DNA from: JAJRAN01 sp963827135
GTDB lineage: Archaea > Thermoplasmatota > Thermoplasmata > Methanomassiliicoccales > UBA472
Assembly (NCBI GenBank): GCA_963827135.1
Contig: CAWGZX010000005.1
Span: forward strand, 657,632-721,631
Length of the DNA stretch: 64,000 nucleotides
Direction of reading: 5' to 3'
Below are positions 61,906 to 64,000 of this stretch, piece after piece. The translations under genes were made by a program, and so were the position numbers. Each line of letters begins with the position of its first letter. Within the stretch, counting starts at the first letter, position 1. Below the pieces are notes generated by a model, which saw only the letters and a program-made list of their open reading frames with translations, had not been told where the DNA came from and ran no database searches.

Positions 61906-64000
61906 ATGAAGAGAAAAGAAAAGAAGCGAATCTGATTGCAGCTCTGGTTATGACGGCAATCCTGCTGGCATGGGCTGCCGGCGCGCAGGCGGCCAAGCAG
62001 GTGGCCTTCACCGGCGCAGCCCCCAACGGTCCGATTATTCAAAGTCTCTCACCGGCTCATATGTCGCCTTTGACCCCTCTGGCGGCGGCGACACCTGTTT
62101 TACGCCGGGTGCGACGCAGACCCTCTGCTTTTATGCCTATTCCAATAGCCCCGACTGGGAGTATGTCTACAATGTCTGGCAGAAATTCCCTACTGACTGG
62201 ACCGTTACCAATGTGTATGTTCAGGGAACCCCTGTCTGCAGCAACGGCAGTTGGGGCAGCTTTAGTTGGAGTTTCCAAACGAGCCCGTACGAGGTTAATA
62301 TATCTCATCCCCGCTACCAAAGCAGTGGGGGCGCCTTCTGTCAGGCTTACTATTGCTTTGATGTGACTTCTGGAACCGGTACACCCAATGCGCTGGTGTC
62401 GTGGTACTGGGACGGCGACGGCTACGCCAGCACACCGCACTGGCCGTGCAGCAGCGACGGCTATACCCCTTCAGGCCAGAATGCCTGCGACGAGGCAGCA
62501 CAGCCGCAGGCCAGCATACCGCCATGCGCGATTGATCCGGGCGTGTACCTGGACCCGGCCTCGCAGACAGGCAGCGGCTGCAACGGTCTCTCCGTCACCT
62601 ATGACCTCACCCTCTTTAACCAGACCGGCGATAACGGTACCTTCAACATCACCTACAGCGTACCCGGCCTCAATGGCACGCTCAACGGCCCGGCTCAGGT
62701 CTTTGTGGCCAAAGGCGCTACGCAGGGTTTTCAGGTTGAACTGACACCAGACGTGTGCACGGCACAGGGCGACAATGTGACAGGCATGATTGTGGTTGCG
62801 GGCAACAGCTATACCGACAATGCCACCATCACCCATACCGTCAATTCTCTGCCAAGGCTGGCAGGCTGTTCCCGGCTCTGCCCCGGGCTGGGCCGGCACC
62901 GGTTATCCCCGCGATGGCTGCACAGCGCAAAACGCTGCCGGCAAGTGGGTCACCTATCTCTTTGGCGACACCACCAGCATCTTCCGGTTTCTGGGGTTAT
63001 AACCACGATAACAACACCTGGATCAATCCCGGCGCAGCAGGTACCCCTGCCGACCGCTGGGCACCCGACTGGGCCTACGATCCCGCTAGTAATCTGTGCT
63101 ATGTCACCGGCGGCGCCAGCACCCCCGGCGGCGGCACCTATGCTGAAGCCTATGTTTTCGATCCGGTTGCCAACGCCTTCACCGCGCTGGCCAGCTTTAC
63201 CAGCGTGCGCGACTTCCATAACTCCTGGGTCGGCACCATTGACGGCGTCAAGTATTTGTGCGTCGGCGGCGGAGTCAACAGCTCCAGCGTTGTGATCCGG
63301 GAAACGCAGTGCTATGACCTGAGCCAGACCGCACCCGGCGTCTGGGATTCAGAAAACGCCACCATGGCCGCCTTTCCCACCGATCCCTTCGGTGCGGCTG
63401 ACGGCGTTCTGCACGCTGCCGGCGGCGACCAGTTCTGGTATGTGGGTGGCGCTACCAGTGGCGGTGCCACAATCTCCGACGAGGCCCGCTACTGGGATGA
63501 CGCCGACAACGCGTGGCACTCTGCCGGCAACACGGGAGTGGGGCGCTACCGCGTTGAAGGTGACTTCCTGAACGGCGATTTCTACCAGTTGGGCGGCTCT
63601 TCGGGCGGCTTTACCCCTACCGATTCGGTTGTGCGCGGCCATGACAACGGCACCGCCTGGGTCTGGGAAAGCCTGCCCGACATGAACAATGCCCGCATGG
63701 ACAACATCGCCAATGCTGCTAATGACACCATGTGGTCGGTGGACGGCTACGGCGCCACCGCTGCCGCTTATGTGGAACACACGGTCTTTTGCCCCGAGTG
63801 CGTGACGACCACGACCACGACCGTGGCGCCGACCACCACCGTGGCGCCGACCACCACCACGACAACGCCGGCCTCTTCATGTGTTGATGAAGACGGTGAC
63901 GGTTACGGCGACAACTGCACGCTGGGTCCACTGCGATGATACGGATGCTTTTTATACCACTATCTGTCCGGCCTGCACGGTACGGGTCATTCCCGGAAGT
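61906..64000 (+). CDS. Secreted kelch/MopE-like protein (multiple frame changes, 3' partial)
   Basis: ATG 61906 with an AAAGGAGGG site, then signal peptide (MKRKEKKR, with the helix LIAALVMTAILLAWAAGAQA continuing one frame off after a lost A). A beta-rich domain, a kelch-like propeller portion (NTWINPGAAGTPADRWAPDWAY, CYVTGGASTPGG, FWYVGGATSGG, FYQLGGSSGG), a Thr/Ala-Pro linker and CVDEDGDGYGDNC follow, then after a shift CDDTDAFYTTICPACTVRVIPG at the edge. Frame changes are at about 61,930, 62,045, 62,850-62,990 and 63,920. It runs out of the window. Same class as the gene before. Confidence 0.68.

Noticed and set aside
1..64000. CRISPR arrays, insertion sequences, integrases, rRNA genes
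   Set aside because: No regularly spaced repeats, no transposase or integrase motifs and no rRNA-like sequence found on reading.

Overview
Two unrelated pieces of DNA appear to be joined here. From base 1 to about 58.3 kb the window is archaeal, most like Thermoplasmatota (Methanomassiliicoccales and relatives). Supporting genes are deoxyhypusine synthase, a DUF531 protein, a DUF2769 protein, an archaeal Lhr-type helicase, HdrD, FtsZ, CARDB surface proteins with cytoplasmic zinc ribbons, and a tRNA-Phe without encoded CCA. TATA-type promoters sit 25-35 bases upstream of several starts. No methanogenesis marker such as mcr or mtr is present, so the lifestyle is open.

From about 58.37 kb to the end the DNA is bacterial. 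It has pyrH followed by frr (ribosome recycling factor, which archaea lack), a small 2[4Fe-4S] ferredoxin, two hairpin-plus-U-tract terminators, and two secreted proteins with MopE-like DxDGDGYG motifs and a Thr-rich linker. A chimeric contig or contaminating scaffold join is the simplest explanation. The join probably lies between about 58,260 and 58,480.

Layout of the archaeal part. 1-4.6 kb: C-terminal part of a giant membrane-anchored surface protein. 4.7-11.5 kb: a minus-strand type IV pilus/Tad-like operon with one pilin-like protein, two secretion ATPases and two platform proteins, ending in an MGMT gene. 11.7-26.6 kb: tRNA-Phe and housekeeping genes (deoxyhypusine synthase, DUF531, radical SAM, PurM, RlmE, FAH-family enzyme, Lhr helicase, chagasin-like inhibitor, HdrD, rubrerythrin-like protein). 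26.8-34.2 kb: a six-gene, translationally coupled Hyf/complex I-like membrane complex. Its large subunit has lost all four [NiFe]-ligating cysteines, so it is an energy-converting hydrogenase-related (Ehr-type) complex and not a hydrogenase. 34.3-55.0 kb: stress, repair, transport and metabolic genes (UspA, GNAT, HNH, ExoIII, SLC13 transporter, ArsC, SDR, peroxiredoxin, radical SAM, transglutaminase-like protein, SOUL, two MFS transporters, Lon-like protease, FtsZ). 55.0-58.2 kb: a gene-poor, frameshift-rich stretch with a methyltransferase, a broken PPOX-type protein, small ORFs and a pirin.

At least five archaeal and three bacterial genes are interrupted by one-base frame changes, often in homopolymers, while the protein sequence continues in another frame. 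This looks like residual sequencing error rather than gene decay, and the entries concerned are given as whole genes with the break position noted. The part of most biological interest is the Ehr-type complex with its fused, His-substituted ferredoxin/NuoB-like subunit, and an HdrD gene just upstream on the other strand.
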